DNA of 64,000 nt from an uncultured Lachnospiraceae bacterium (lineage in GTDB: Bacteria > Bacillota > Clostridia > Lachnospirales > Lachnospiraceae). A program made the position numbers and the translations under genes. Location of the stretch: the NCBI GenBank assembly GCA_947627245.1, contig CANQVH010000012.1, positions 1 to 64,000 of the forward strand. Direction: 5' to 3'. The notes under the pieces were generated by a model, which was given only the letters and a program-made list of their open reading frames with translations, ran no database searches and was not told the origin of the DNA. This document shows, one piece after another, positions 25,590 to 36,196 of this stretch (the stretch's first letter is position 1; each line of letters begins with the position of its first letter).

Positions 25590-26675
25590 ATGAATATAGT
25601 AGTTCTGGCAGGGGGAATCAGCACGGAGAGAGACGTTTCGATCGTTTCAGGTACGATGGCGTGCAAGGCGCTGCGGGAGAAGGGGCACCGGGCGATCCTC
25701 TTGGACGTATATTGCGGAGACAGCCGGATATCCGACGGCTTGGACAGACAGAACGGGGACTTGAACAGCAGCGGGACACAGAAATCTTTTGACGCGTGGT
25801 TTCCGGAAGAATATGATACGGATGAGGCGGCCGCTTACATGCGTTCCTTCAACGGACAGATCGCGGAGATGAAGCGGACGAGGCAGGAGTTTTTCGGACC
25901 GAATGTGCTCGCGCTCTGCGAGGCGGCGGACGTCGTATTCATGGCGCTTCACGGCGAGGACGGCGAGGGCGGCAAGGTGCAGGCGGCGTTCGACCTGATG
26001 GGGATTCGCTATACCGGTTCCGGCGCGCTCGGGAGCGCTGTCGCGATGGACAAAGAGCTTTCGAGGAAGCTGTTTGCAAAGGACGGCATACCGACGGCGG
26101 CAGGCTTTATGCTGCGGCGGGACGAAGAGCGAAGACCGGCCTGCGAGAATGAGATCGGTCTTCCGTGCGTCGTGAAGCCCTGCTGCGGCGGTTCCAGCGT
26201 CGGCGTGGAGATCGCGCGGACACAGGAGGAATATGAGAAGGCGCTCGAGACGGCGTTCGGCTACGAGGAAGAGGTCATTGTAGAGCAGTACATAGAAGGA
26301 CGGGAATTCTCGGTCGGCGTAGTCGAAGGCCGGGCATACCCGGTGATCGAGATCGCTCCGCTGGTCGGCTTTTACGATTATAAGAACAAATATCAGGCGG
26401 GCTCTACGATCGAAACATGTCCGGCAAAGCTGGAGGAGGATAAGACGGCTGAGATGCAGCGCTATGCCGAGATGGCGTACCGCACGCTGAAGCTGAAATG
26501 CTATGCGCGGATGGATTTTATGATGGCGAAGGACGGAAGTCTGTATTGTCTGGAGGCCAACACGCTTCCCGGCATGACTCCGACGAGTCTGCTTCCGCAG
26601 GAGGCCGCGGCGCTCGGCATGGACTTTCCGATGCTGTGCGAGCATCTGATCGAGGTATCGCTGTGCGGCCGCTGA
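25590..26675 (+). CDS. ddl: D-alanine--D-alanine ligase
   Basis: An ATP-grasp ligase that joins two D-alanines for the peptidoglycan stem peptide. 361 residues, the usual size. It starts MNIVVLAGGISTERDVSIVS, with the typical GG-STER loop; LHGEDGEGGKVQAAFDLMGI and YTGSGALGSAVAMDKELSRK follow, and the end has CLEANTLPGMTPTSLLPQEA. The murF gene lies immediately downstream, which uses the D-Ala-D-Ala product, so the pair forms a functional unit. The specificity loop looks like a normal Ddl, not a D-Ala-D-Lac ligase, though this is a judgement by eye. Confidence 0.95.
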   Translation: MNIVVLAGGISTERDVSIVSGTMACKALREKGHRAILLDVYCGDSRISDGLDRQNGDLNSSGTQKSFDAWFPEEYDTDEAAAYMRSFNGQIAEMKRTRQEFFGPNVLALCEAADVVFMALHGEDGEGGKVQAAFDLMGIRYTGSGALGSAVAMDKELSRKLFAKDGIPTAAGFMLRRDEERRPACENEIGLPCVVKPCCGGSSVGVEIARTQEEYEKALETAFGYEEEVIVEQYIEGREFSVGVVEGRAYPVIEIAPLVGFYDYKNKYQAGSTIETCPAKLEEDKTAEMQRYAEMAYRTLKLKCYARMDFMMAKDGSLYCLEANTLPGMTPTSLLPQEAAALGMDFPMLCEHLIEVSLCGR

Positions 26676-26767
26676 GAGGGCAGTATGCGCGTTCGGGAAA
26701 AACGGAGATAAGCATCTGGGCATAGGATAGAGAAAGGCAGAACGGGACCGAAACAAACGGGAGAGGA

Positions 26768-28150
26768 ATGCGAAGCGGTATGAAGGGATTGACTCTGGAA
26801 CGGATCGCCCATGTGTGCGGCGGCAGCTACATAGGAAAGGAAGAGGATCTGGGGCGCGAGGTCACAATGATCGCGACAGACAGCCGAAAGGTGGAGGCCG
26901 GAGGTCTCTTTGCGGCGATCAAAGGAGAACGATCGGACGGTCATGATTTTCTTCCGGCAGTGTTCGCGCAGGGGGCGCTTGCCGCGCTCGGCGAGCGGGA
27001 GATCTCGGATGCGGCCGGGAATTATATCCGGGTCCCGTCGACGGTCGAAGCGCTTGGCGCGATCGCGGAATGTTATCTGGAGCAGCTTCAGATTCCGGTG
27101 GTCGGGGTGACGGGCAGCGTCGGCAAGACGAGCACAAAAGAAATGATTGCGGCGGTGCTGGCGCAGAAATACCATGTGTTGAAGACCACAGGAAATTTCA
27201 ACAACGCGCTGGGGCTTCCGCTGACGATTTTTGGGCTTGGGCAGGAGCATGAGATCGCGGTGCTCGAGATGGGGATCAACCATTTCGGCGAAATGCATGC
27301 TCTGGCGAAAATCGCGAAGCCGGATGTCTGTGTAATAACCAACATCGGAGAATGTCATCTGGAATTTTTGGGGGATCGGGACGGCGTGCTGCGCGCGAAG
27401 TCCGAGATCTTTGATTTTCTGCGTCCGGACGGCCGCGTGATCCTGAACGGGGACGACGATAAGCTGGCGCAGCTTACGGAGGTAAAAGGAATCCGTCCCG
27501 TGTTTTTCGGGCTCGGTGCAGGAAATGAGATCTACGCGGATCACATTGAGAAAAAAGGGCTGGACGGAATCTCCTGCTGTATCCATACGAGGCAGGGCGA
27601 ATTCGCGGCGCAGATTCCGGTGCCGGGTCTGCATATGGTGCGAAACGCACTTGCGGGGACCGCGGTCGGGCTGGAGTGCGGTCTTACGCTTGCGCAGATC
27701 CGCGCGGGAATTGAGAGCCTGCAGCCGCTGAGCGGCCGTTTTCATATTGTCCGGACGGAATACTGTACGATCATTGACGATTGCTACAATGCGAACCCGA
27801 TGTCGATGAAGGGATCCCTGAACGTGCTGCAGGACGCGCAGGGCCGAAAGGTTGCGATCCTCGGGGATATGGGCGAGCTCGGCTCGGAGGAGGCGCAGCT
27901 TCACCGCGAGGTCGGAGTATATGCGGGCGGACTTGACATCGACTGCTGTATCTGTGTCGGTCCGTTGTGCCGGCATTTGGCGGACGGTATTGCTGAAGTG
28001 AATTCAAAGATGCAGGTCTGCTGTTTCGAGGATATTGAGGCGCTTTCCGGGAAACTTTCTCAGCTTGTGCAGAGAGACGATACGGTTCTTGTCAAGGCGT
28101 CGCACTTCATGCATTTTGAGCAGATCGTGCAGTGTTTGGAAAAGTTATGA
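26768..28150 (+). CDS. murF: UDP-N-acetylmuramoyl-tripeptide--D-alanyl-D-alanine ligase
   Basis: A cytoplasmic Mur ligase that adds D-Ala-D-Ala to the UDP-MurNAc tripeptide. 460 residues with three domains: an N-terminal substrate domain (IATDSRKVEAGGLFAAIKGE), the ATPase domain with GVTGSVGKTSTKEMIAAVL and EMGINHFGEMH, and the C-terminal domain with DDCYNANPMSMKGSL. The second ATG at 26780 (MKGLTLERIAHVCGG) is an equally possible start given the GAGAGGA position. It is 92 nt after ddl. Confidence 0.95.
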   Translation: MRSGMKGLTLERIAHVCGGSYIGKEEDLGREVTMIATDSRKVEAGGLFAAIKGERSDGHDFLPAVFAQGALAALGEREISDAAGNYIRVPSTVEALGAIAECYLEQLQIPVVGVTGSVGKTSTKEMIAAVLAQKYHVLKTTGNFNNALGLPLTIFGLGQEHEIAVLEMGINHFGEMHALAKIAKPDVCVITNIGECHLEFLGDRDGVLRAKSEIFDFLRPDGRVILNGDDDKLAQLTEVKGIRPVFFGLGAGNEIYADHIEKKGLDGISCCIHTRQGEFAAQIPVPGLHMVRNALAGTAVGLECGLTLAQIRAGIESLQPLSGRFHIVRTEYCTIIDDCYNANPMSMKGSLNVLQDAQGRKVAILGDMGELGSEEAQLHREVGVYAGGLDIDCCICVGPLCRHLADGIAEVNSKMQVCCFEDIEALSGKLSQLVQRDDTVLVKASHFMHFEQIVQCLEKL

Positions 28151-28302
28151 AAGAATTTTTGATTTCTGATAGAAAATTATTAAGGAAAATTAATATTTTT
28201 TAGTGGTTTTATCGGAGCATATGTGTTACAATTAAAAAAATTTTTGTCTGATATAAAGTGAAACTACCGTGAAGTGTATTTCGCACGGAGGATTTTTTTG
28301 TA

Positions 28303-29400
28303 ATGAATTTTGTGAAAGAGCTCATGAAAAAGGGCGCCGCGCTGATTCAGGGTGATGTCAAATACGAGGATGAGTCGAATCAGTTCTGTATCATGCTCCG
28401 CGTGTGCCAGATCATGCTGATCCTTTATTTTCTGGTGTTTGAAATTCTTACGTTTATTTTCTGGCCGGAGGGGAACAAGCTCCTTGTGCTGCCGTGGATT
28501 TTCATCATCATTGTCGGATTCTGGACAACTTATCAGTTTCGGACGAGGGTTGTGTTCCATATTTTCTCGATTTTTACCATTATCTGGATCTGGCTGTTCG
28601 TCCGCTATTTCGGCTGGGACGTAGGGGCGCAGCATTATCTGTTCCCACTGCTTGTCGTATCGTTTTTCGCGACCTACGACAACAGGCGCGGCAAGACGAT
28701 CTACACGCTGGTTTTGTTGGCGTTTCGGCTGTACCTGTTTATTGATCTCAGCAAGAGGCCGCCAATCTATCCGCTGGAGCCGAGGACACAGACAAGTTTT
28801 CAGATTCTGAATATGGTTACGCTGTTCTCCATCCTGTTTTATGTCTGCTGGACGTTCAGCAATACGAATCAGGAGGCGGAGAAGAAGCTCGCGTACTACA
28901 ACAAACGGCTGAAGCACGAGGCGCAGACGGATCAGCTCACAGGGCTTCTGAACCGGCGCAGCATGATCGAATTTCTGGAAAAGCGGACCTCAGGGAATTC
29001 GGAGGAATTCCTGAGCATTGCCATCGGGGACATCGATTTCTTTAAGAGAGTGAATGATACGAGAGGCCACAACTGCGGGGACGAGGTGCTTCGCAGGATT
29101 GCGGCGCTGTTTATGGAGTTCATGGACGGACGCGGCATGGTATGCCGCTGGGGCGGTGAGGAATTCTGCCTGGCGTTTTCGGAGAACGGAGACGTTGCGC
29201 ATGGCTATGTCGACGATTTGCGTGCTCGTGTGCAGAATATGGAGATCACGGATCCGTCTACGGGAGAGGTTTTCCATGTGACGATGACGTTCGGTGTGGA
29301 AGAGTATGATTTCTCCGCTTCGATGACGGAGCTGATCCGGCGAGCGGACGACAAGCTGTACAAGGGCAAGGACAGCGGGCGGAACTGCACGATCTATTGA
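28303..29400 (+). CDS. Membrane-bound diguanylate cyclase (GGDEF)
   Basis: 365 residues. The N-terminal ~190 residues hold about five to six hydrophobic helices (e.g. ILYFLVFEILTFIFWPEG), followed by a GGDEF domain that would make cyclic di-GMP from GTP. The active-site motif reads GGEEF at residues 284-288, which is a functional variant, with GDIDFFKRVND as the metal site. No RxxD inhibitory I-site is visible five residues before GGEEF, so product feedback may be absent. An HD-GYP phosphodiesterase-type regulator lies at 52858. No partner gene is adjacent. Confidence 0.92.
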   Translation: MNFVKELMKKGAALIQGDVKYEDESNQFCIMLRVCQIMLILYFLVFEILTFIFWPEGNKLLVLPWIFIIIVGFWTTYQFRTRVVFHIFSIFTIIWIWLFVRYFGWDVGAQHYLFPLLVVSFFATYDNRRGKTIYTLVLLAFRLYLFIDLSKRPPIYPLEPRTQTSFQILNMVTLFSILFYVCWTFSNTNQEAEKKLAYYNKRLKHEAQTDQLTGLLNRRSMIEFLEKRTSGNSEEFLSIAIGDIDFFKRVNDTRGHNCGDEVLRRIAALFMEFMDGRGMVCRWGGEEFCLAFSENGDVAHGYVDDLRARVQNMEITDPSTGEVFHVTMTFGVEEYDFSASMTELIRRADDKLYKGKDSGRNCTIY

Positions 29401-29480
29401 GACGGCCTGCACGAATAGAAAAGAAGAAACCGGTATACGAATAGGCGGACAGGATAAAACTGGCCGCCTGTATTGCGGAA

Positions 29481-29510
29481 GGGGAAGTTTGCTTGAACTT
29501 GCCCATTTTT
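29481..29510 (+). terminator. Weak Rho-independent terminator after GGDEF gene
   Basis: GGGxAAGTT pairs with AACTTxCCC with one mismatch, followed by ATTTTT. The stem is short, so termination may be partial. Confidence 0.5.
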
Positions 29511-29546
29511 CCATGAGAATAAATAAATTGGAGAGAGGAAAAGCGC

Positions 29547-30041
29547 ATGGAAGAGAATGAACTTTTTGAGCGGGCCTCCGTGCCGAAGGCTTTCTTTACG
29601 CTGACGATACCGCTGGTCTTAGGAAGGATCGTCGGACTCGTCTACAATATGGTGGATACGTATTTTATCGCAAAGACGCAGGATGCGGCGCTCGTGGCGG
29701 GTGCGGGGCTGATGGCGCTTGCCGCGCCGCGGCTGATACGGTTTTTCCTGCAGGATGCGGCTATTGTGGAGAAGGGGAGCCTGATGCTGCGCTTCATGCT
29801 CGCGGGCGCGCCGTTTGCCGGATTGCTGTTGGTCTTCATCACGCTGTTTCAGGCGACCGGAAAGGCGATGCCGACGCTGGCTCTGACGCTGAGCCGGCAG
29901 GGAATTATTTACGCGATCTGCATTTTCGCGCTGCGTGCGGTGTTTGGATTTCACGGCGTTATCTGCGCGCAGGCGGTTTCGGATGTGCTGACGACGCTGC
30001 TGGCGCTTGTGTTGTTTGCAAGATCGGGGATCGTGGTGTAG
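29547..30041 (+). pseudogene. MATE-family transporter remnant with a large internal in-frame deletion
   Basis: Only 164 residues compared with about 450 for MATE efflux proteins. The first ~50 residues (RASVPKAFFTLTIPLVLGRI through VDTYFIAKTQDAALVAG) are a normal MATE start. They join directly to a C-terminal-half segment (LMALAAPRLIRFFLQDA through FHGVICAQAVSDVLTTLLAL). Roughly 290 residues are missing between them without loss of frame. The ribosome site GAGAGGAAAAGC is intact. A functional transporter is unlikely; it is best read as a deletion remnant. Confidence 0.8.
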
Positions 30042-30208
30042 CTTTGTATGCCATCTGCGCATACCTGAGGAATCCGGAGACGGGGCGCTCAAAACAGGGC
30101 GCAGATATTTGGTCGGAAAGATAAGGGATTGAAATGTTTTTGGAGAAGCTGAGCAGAATATGGAAGGGATCGGAAGGACGGACTTCCGGACATCAGGAGG
30201 AGAAAATC

Positions 30209-30802
30209 ATGTATATTATTGTGGGGCTTGGAAATCCCGGGCCGAAATACGCGCATACGCGGCACAACGCCGGTTTTGAGGCGATCGACCGTCTGGCAGA
30301 GCGGTACGGGATCCGTATAGAGACGGAAAAATTTCGGGCGCTTACCGGTACGGGGGCGGTCGAAGGACAGAAGGTGCTTCTGCTCAAGCCCCTGACTTTT
30401 ATGAATCTGAGCGGAGAGAGTGTCCGCGCGGCGTGCGAGTTTTATAAGATCGACCCGACGGAAGCGCTGGTCGTTCTGTATGACGACATCAGTCTTGCGC
30501 CCGGACAGTTGCGTATACGGGGAAAGGGCAGCGCCGGAGGACACAACGGGATCAAGAATATCATCAGCCAGCTCGGCACGCAGGAGTTTTTGCGCGTGAA
30601 GATTGGTGTCGGGGCAAAACCGGAGGATTGGGATCTGGTAGACTATGTGCTGAGTCGTTTCTCCAAGGAAGAGCTCCCCGAGATGGAGGATGCGTTTGAC
30701 CGGGCGGCGAAGGCGGCTGCGATGCTGCTGACGGAGGACATCGACCGCGTGATGAACGAGTTCAATACACGCAAAGAAGCGAAACCGCAGGAAAAGGAGT
30801 AA
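30209..30802 (+). CDS. pth: Peptidyl-tRNA hydrolase
   Basis: Releases tRNA from prematurely dissociated peptidyl-tRNA. About 197 residues, the normal size. The chosen ATG at 30209 gives MYIIVGLGNPGPKYAHTRHN, the classic start with the catalytic His in TRHNAGF, and is preceded by AGGAGGAGAAAATC; the 25 extra residues of the track ORF are not part of the family. LKPLTFMNLSGESV and the GGHNGIKNII signature follow. Its neighbour is mfd, an order common in Firmicutes. Confidence 0.97.
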   Translation: MYIIVGLGNPGPKYAHTRHNAGFEAIDRLAERYGIRIETEKFRALTGTGAVEGQKVLLLKPLTFMNLSGESVRAACEFYKIDPTEALVVLYDDISLAPGQLRIRGKGSAGGHNGIKNIISQLGTQEFLRVKIGVGAKPEDWDLVDYVLSRFSKEELPEMEDAFDRAAKAAAMLLTEDIDRVMNEFNTRKEAKPQEKE

Positions 30803-30880
30803 CGCTCAGATGTGCCGGGGCGGACGCGCAGAAGGGCGGCGGTCCGGATGCATCGGGACGGACATGGAGAAGGAATATTC

Positions 30881-33800
30881 ATGAGAGCATTTATAGCGCC
30901 CATGCAGCAGTTGGGTGAATTTGAGGAGATCGGCAGAAAGCTTGGGGCGAACCGGGGCATGCTGCAGGTGACGGGCTGTATCGATTCGCAGAAGTCGCAT
31001 TTCGTGTATTGCGCGGGCCAGCAGTTCCAAGAGATCACGGGGCGGGCGTTTGCGCGCGCGAATGGGACAGCCGGCCCGGGCTGGAGAACCGGGACAGGCA
31101 GTGCGGCAGGCGGCAGAGGCAGAACCGGGCAAATGTACGCGGGAGAAGCAGTCGGCGCGCAGACAGATGCGGCGGCGCGTTTTCCCGACGTGCCGTATGC
31201 TGCGTTAATCGTCACGTACAACGACCTGCGCGCGAAAGAAATCTATGAGAACTACCGTTTTTTTGACCGGGATGTCCTGTACTTCCCGGCAAAGGATTTG
31301 ATCTTTTTTCAGGCGGACATCCACAGTAATCTGCTTGAACAGCAGCGGATCGCCGTGTTTAAGGCGCTGGTCGAGCGAAAAAAAGTGACGGTCATCACGA
31401 CGATGGCCGCGTGCATGAACCATCTGGTGCCGTTTGAGGACTGGAAGGATCACATCATGGAGATCGACGGCGGCTGTGAGCTCGACGTCACGGAGCTGAA
31501 AAGAGAGCTGGTGAAGCTCGGCTATGAGCGCACCGGGCAGGTGGAGGGTCCGGGACAGTTTGCGATTCGCGGCGGCATCATCGATATTTATCCGCTGACC
31601 GAGGAAAATCCGATCCGCATTGAGCTGTGGGGAGAAGAGGTCGATTCGATCCGCAGCTTCGACGTGGAGAGCCAGCGGTCGATCGAGAATCTGGAATCCG
31701 TGCGCATTTATCCCGCGGCGGAGCTGATTCCGGACGATATGCAGAGGCAGGCGGCGCTGGAACGGTTGAAAAAAGAGGCGGCGAAGGCGGAGAAGGTCTT
31801 CCGCGAATCCGGAAAGACGGAGGAAGCTGCGCGGATCCGCAATCTTCTGCAGGATTGCAAAGATCAGATGGAGGAGTTCGCGGAACCTTTGTCAATGGAG
31901 TCGTTTATTGATTATTTTATTCCGCGGAAGACGACGCTTCTGGATTATTTTGACGAGAACACGACATTGCTCTTTCTCGACGAACCGAACCGGATGTTGG
32001 AGGCTGCGCAGGCGGTCGAAGCGGAGTTTCGCGAGAGCATGGAGCATCGATTGGAGAAAGGCTATGTGCTTCCGGGGCAGACGAGCCTTCTGTTTTCATG
32101 CAACGAGGCGGCGGCGGCAATCTGCCGGAGAAACGCTGTGGGGTTGTGCACATTGGAGAATGCCCGCGCTCCGTGGACGGTCTCGGGAAAGTTCGGACTG
32201 ACCGTGCGTTCCGTCAATTCCTATAACAACAGCTTTGAATATCTGGTACAGGATCTGCGCCGCTGGAAGCGGGAGGGCTATCGCGTGATCCTGCTTGCGG
32301 CGTCCCGAACGCGCGGAAACCGTTTGGCCGGTGATTTGCTGGAGGAGGGACTTACCAGCTTCTACACGGAGGACGCAGATCGCGAGGTACAGCCGGGCGA
32401 GGTGCTTGTCACTTACGGGAACGCGCAGCGGGGGTATGAGTATCCGCTGATCAAGTTTGTCGTGATCACGGAGAGTGACATTTTCGGGCAGCAAAAGAAG
32501 AAAAAGAAGCGTCACAAGCGCTATGAGGGCCGGAAGATCCAAGACTTTGCGGAGCTCTCGGTCGGCGATTACGTGGTGCATGAGAACCACGGGCTCGGCA
32601 TCTACCGCGGTATCGAGAAGGTGGAGGTCGACCGGGTCACGAAGGATTACATGAAGATCGAGTACGCGGGCGGGAGCAGCCTGTACGTGCCGGCGACACA
32701 GCTCGACGTGATCCAGAAATATGCGGACAGCGACGCGAAAACGCCGAAGCTCAATAAGCTCGGGACGCAGGAGTGGAACCGCACGAAGACGCGCGTGCGC
32801 ACGGCCGTCCGGGAGATCGCGCAGGATCTCGTGAAGCTGTACGCCGAGCGGCAGAGAAAGGAAGGCTTTGTCTACGGCGAGGATACGGTCTGGCAGAAGG
32901 AGTTCGAGGAAATGTTCCCGTTTGAGGAGACGGAGGATCAAATTCTCGCGATCGAGGCTGTCAAGCGGGACATGCAAAGCCCGAAGATCATGGATCGCCT
33001 GATCTGCGGCGACGTTGGTTACGGCAAGACGGAGATTGCGATTCGCGCCGCGTTCAAGGCGGTGCAGGACGGCAAGCAGGTCGCCTATCTTGTCCCGACG
33101 ACGATTCTTGCGCAGCAACACTACAACACTTTTGTGCAGCGCATGAAGGATTTCCCGGTGCGCGTCGATCTGATGTGCCGTTTCCGTACGCCTGCGGAGC
33201 AGAAACAGACGATCGAGGGATTGAAGAGCGGCATGGTCGATATCGTGATCGGGACGCATCGTCTGCTGTCGAAGGACGTGGAGTACAAAAACCTCGGACT
33301 TCTGGTGATCGACGAGGAGCAGCGCTTTGGTGTGGCGCATAAGGAGAAGATCAAGCAGCTCAAGAGCGACATCGACGTAATGACGCTGACGGCGACGCCG
33401 ATCCCGCGCACGCTGCACATGAGTCTTGTCGGGATCCGCGACATGAGCGTGCTCGAGGAGGCGCCGCAGGAGCGCGTGCCGATCCAGACCTATGTCATGG
33501 AGTACAACGAGGAACTGGTGCGCGAAGCAATCAGCCGTGAACTTTCGCGCGGCGGGCAGGTCTATTACGTTTACAATCGGGTCAACAATATCGTGGAGAT
33601 GACGAATACGGTCGCGGCTCTCGTTCCGCAGGCGCAGGTGGCGTTTGCGCACGGGCAGATGAAGGAACGCGAGCTTGAGCAGGTCATGTATGATTTCATC
33701 AACGGGGACATTGACGTGCTGGTGACGACGACGATCATCGAGACCGGGCTTGATATCTCGAATGTAAATACGATGATCGTGCACGACGCGGACAATATGG

Positions 33801-34579
33801 GACTCGCGCAGCTTTACCAGCTCCGCGGGCGCGTGGGGCGGTCGAACCGGACGGCCTATGCCTTTTTGATGTACCGCCGCAACAAGATGCTCAAGGAGGT
33901 CGCGGAGAAGCGTCTGTCTGCGATCCGCGAATTCACAGAGCTCGGCAGCGGTTTCAAGATCGCGATGCGTGATCTCGAGATCCGCGGCGCAGGCAATCTG
34001 CTCGGAAGCGAGCAGCACGGACACATGGAAGCGGTCGGCTATGACCTGTACTGCAAGCTTTTGAATGAGTCTGTCAGAGAGATTCAGGGTGAGGCGACAC
34101 CGCAGGAGAGTTATGAGACGGCGATCGATCTGGATGTAGACGCGTTTATCCCGGATACTTATATTAAGAATGAGATTCAGAAGCTTGATATCTACAAGAG
34201 AATTGCGGCAATCCAGAACGAGGAAGAGTATGACGACATGCTGGAAGAGCTGATGGATCGTTTCGGTGAGCCGCCGCGTTCGGTGCAGAATTTACTTGTG
34301 ATCGCGCGGATGCGTTCGCAGGCGCATGATGCGTATATCACGGAGCTGACGCAGAAGGGTGACGAGGTGAAGATTGTCATGTACGAGAAGGCGCAGATCG
34401 ATACGACGAAGATCGACGGCCTGCTCAAATTCTACCGCGGAAGGCTGCGTTTCACGATCGAGACGAATCCGTACTTCACGTACATCAGACCGCGGACACA
34501 GTCGCCGGGCAGGGAGAGCGAGGGTATGATGCAGCTTGTGCAGGAGCTCCTTGCGGCGGTGCGGACGCTGAGCGAATAG
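30881..34579 (+). CDS. mfd: Transcription-repair coupling factor
   Basis: A ~1232-residue ATPase that removes stalled RNA polymerase and recruits UvrA. I start it at 30881 ([18 protein letters not shown]); the 23 earlier residues of the track ORF do not belong to the family. The order is a UvrB-like N-terminal module, the RNA-polymerase interaction domain ([17 protein letters not shown]), the RecG-like helicase motor with Walker [12 protein letters not shown] (K716) and DEEQ (D811), and a C-terminal TRCF domain. Residues ~56-100 are a Gly/Arg/Ala-rich insertion not usual in Mfd. Confidence 0.96.
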   Translation: MRAFIAPMQQLGEFEEIGRKLGANRGMLQVTGCIDSQKSHFVYCAGQQFQEITGRAFARANGTAGPGWRTGTGSAAGGRGRTGQMYAGEAVGAQTDAAARFPDVPYAALIVTYNDLRAKEIYENYRFFDRDVLYFPAKDLIFFQADIHSNLLEQQRIAVFKALVERKKVTVITTMAACMNHLVPFEDWKDHIMEIDGGCELDVTELKRELVKLGYERTGQVEGPGQFAIRGGIIDIYPLTEENPIRIELWGEEVDSIRSFDVESQRSIENLESVRIYPAAELIPDDMQRQAALERLKKEAAKAEKVFRESGKTEEAARIRNLLQDCKDQMEEFAEPLSMESFIDYFIPRKTTLLDYFDENTTLLFLDEPNRMLEAAQAVEAEFRESMEHRLEKGYVLPGQTSLLFSCNEAAAAICRRNAVGLCTLENARAPWTVSGKFGLTVRSVNSYNNSFEYLVQDLRRWKREGYRVILLAASRTRGNRLAGDLLEEGLTSFYTEDADREVQPGEVLVTYGNAQRGYEYPLIKFVVITESDIFGQQKKKKKRHKRYEGRKIQDFAELSVGDYVVHENHGLGIYRGIEKVEVDRVTKDYMKIEYAGGSSLYVPATQLDVIQKYADSDAKTPKLNKLGTQEWNRTKTRVRTAVREIAQDLVKLYAERQRKEGFVYGEDTVWQKEFEEMFPFEETEDQILAIEAVKRDMQSPKIMDRLICGDVGYGKTEIAIRAAFKAVQDGKQVAYLVPTTILAQQHYNTFVQRMKDFPVRVDLMCRFRTPAEQKQTIEGLKSGMVDIVIGTHRLLSKDVEYKNLGLLVIDEEQRFGVAHKEKIKQLKSDIDVMTLTATPIPRTLHMSLVGIRDMSVLEEAPQERVPIQTYVMEYNEELVREAISRELSRGGQVYYVYNRVNNIVEMTNTVAALVPQAQVAFAHGQMKERELEQVMYDFINGDIDVLVTTTIIETGLDISNVNTMIVHDADNMGLAQLYQLRGRVGRSNRTAYAFLMYRRNKMLKEVAEKRLSAIREFTELGSGFKIAMRDLEIRGAGNLLGSEQHGHMEAVGYDLYCKLLNESVREIQGEATPQESYETAIDLDVDAFIPDTYIKNEIQKLDIYKRIAAIQNEEEYDDMLEELMDRFGEPPRSVQNLLVIARMRSQAHDAYITELTQKGDEVKIVMYEKAQIDTTKIDGLLKFYRGRLRFTIETNPYFTYIRPRTQSPGRESEGMMQLVQELLAAVRTLSE

Positions 34580-34600
34580 AATGATATGAGTTTTATGCGT

Positions 34601-34626
34601 AACGGTTCAGATGAATCTGAACCGTT
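34601..34626. terminator. Perfect 12-bp palindrome between convergent mfd and ATPase genes
   Basis: AACGGTTCAGAT and ATCTGAACCGTT flank a GA loop, in the 60-nt gap between two convergent genes. A T-tract is weak on either side, so it may act as a bidirectional terminator or simply an end-stabilising hairpin. Confidence 0.6.
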
Positions 34627-34639
34627 TACTCATCATGGA

Positions 34640-36019
34640 TCACTGATATAACTCATGCAGTGAAATAAAAATCATATTCTCTTCCGGTTCCATATGGAAA
34701 CCGGAACGGGAGATGAAAGCATATTTATAGCAATTCAGGTTTGTGGCTTTCACCTGATCAATCTCTTTGCGGATTATGGTCTGCGTGAGCGGTTCTTTGC
34801 GAAATTTTACTTCATAGAAAATGTATCCATTCTGATCTTCCGTCACAAGATCAAACTCGCCGTTTCGATTCTCGGAAGGTATATCGTAGTAATATTTCCC
34901 GATTTTCATAAATGGTTCAGGGAGTAGTCCGAGCCTGTTCTGGCGAATCAGATACTGACGGCAGATTTCTTCGAAAGCAAGAGGAACATATTTCTCATGA
35001 AAATCCTTTTCAATATAATGTTCATAAAACAGATCCGGATTCATGACACTTAATTGTGAGGAAAACCGGAATACATATCGATAAAAAAACCTGGACAGGT
35101 TGTCGATGATATAATATCCGGATTTTCTCTTGTTGTTTTCCTCGTTAATGGGAGACTGTTTGCTGACAACTTCCATCCGGATCAGCCTGTCAAGTACATC
35201 GATCATGGTCGGCGCACTTGTCACATGGGACTGAGAGAGAATATCGTTGTATTTCGAATATCCTTTTGCCAGCGCTTCAAAGACTTCATTTGCATTTGCA
35301 ATTTTGGAAATCTCCGATCTCAGATACATGGTTACTTCATTTTCCAGACGCGCACCGGGGGATGCGATTAGTTCTGTAATGTTTTCACGTACAGAAAGGG
35401 CAGGGTCAATGAGTCTGTTATAGTATGGAATGCCGCCGAATACGCTGTACAGACGTACTTTATCTTCGTCAGAAAAGGAGGGATAAAACATAGCGGATTC
35501 GTAGTAGTCCATCGGCTTCAGATTGATGGTCAGATCGATCCGTCCGTAAAGAGGATTTTCGTCCAGTAGAAGAGACTTCATGGTATCGACAAAGGAACCG
35601 CAGATAATGAGCTTGAAGGCAGAACTATCACGGTATTTGTCAATAAGGGACTGAAGGATACTGTCCATCCCTTTGACTGTGTTTCTGACATAAGGGTACT
35701 CGTCCAGAACCAAGATCAGTTTCTCCTGATTGCCGCGCTGAAACAAAAAGTCGAGAATTTCTTCCATTCCGGTAAAGGAAAGGCGCGGGTAATTGAATTT
35801 TTCCGCGATCAGTGTAGCCAGGCTGTCTACATTGTTCAGTTCGGTCGTCTGTTTGCATTCATAATATATATATGCAGTAGATGTTTCGCGCAGACATTGT
35901 TTGATCAATTCGCTTTTCCCGACGCGTCTCCTGCCGTATAGTAATAATACATTCATCATGTCTGACTGAAACAGTTTGTGGATGCTTTTTTTCTGTTGCT
36001 CCCTTCCATAGAAAGTCAT
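34640..36019 (-). CDS. AAA-type ATPase with DUF234-like nuclease C-terminus
   Basis: 459 residues. The N-terminal ATPase has FYGREQQKKSIHKLF, Walker A YGRRRVGKSELIKQ and Walker B LILVLDEYPYVRN. A winged-helix-like linker follows (LSQSHVTSAPTMIDVLDRLI). The C-terminus ends with GEFDLVTEDQNGYIFYEVKF, a D...E-x-K signature of the PD-(D/E)XK-like DUF234 domain. Such 'archaeal-type' ATPases are frequent in gut Clostridia and of unclear role. It is convergent with mfd and has its own upstream region with an inverted repeat. Confidence 0.85.
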   Translation of the reverse strand: MTFYGREQQKKSIHKLFQSDMMNVLLLYGRRRVGKSELIKQCLRETSTAYIYYECKQTTELNNVDSLATLIAEKFNYPRLSFTGMEEILDFLFQRGNQEKLILVLDEYPYVRNTVKGMDSILQSLIDKYRDSSAFKLIICGSFVDTMKSLLLDENPLYGRIDLTINLKPMDYYESAMFYPSFSDEDKVRLYSVFGGIPYYNRLIDPALSVRENITELIASPGARLENEVTMYLRSEISKIANANEVFEALAKGYSKYNDILSQSHVTSAPTMIDVLDRLIRMEVVSKQSPINEENNKRKSGYYIIDNLSRFFYRYVFRFSSQLSVMNPDLFYEHYIEKDFHEKYVPLAFEEICRQYLIRQNRLGLLPEPFMKIGKYYYDIPSENRNGEFDLVTEDQNGYIFYEVKFRKEPLTQTIIRKEIDQVKATNLNCYKYAFISRSGFHMEPEENMIFISLHELYQ

Positions 36020-36085
36020 TTTATAAAATTACCTCCCACCCTGTTTGCATTTGATTCTACCACAAGGTCGTTACAATGTCAAAAC

Positions 36086-36122
36086 TTATTCGGTTAAAAC
36101 CGAGTCGGATAAAACCGAATAA
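36086..36122. repeat. Perfect 10-bp inverted repeat upstream of ATPase gene
   Basis: TTATTCGGTT (36086-36095) and AACCGAATAA (36113-36122) are exact inverted repeats separated by 17 nt. Within it CGGTTAAAACCG and CGGATAAAACCG repeat the same core. It lies in the divergent region between the minus-strand ATPase and a small plus-strand gene, a plausible operator for either. Confidence 0.6.
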
Positions 36123-36196
36123 AACTAACAGTCGATCCGCGGAGTCATCCGGAGAGCATAGCGAAAAGATTTATTTCCTGTATGGGAGAGAAGATT

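Noticed and set aside
32096-34024. 642-residue minus-strand ORF opposite mfd
   Set aside because: It is a long antisense shadow in a GC-rich gene with low-complexity His/Arg/Leu content and no family likeness.
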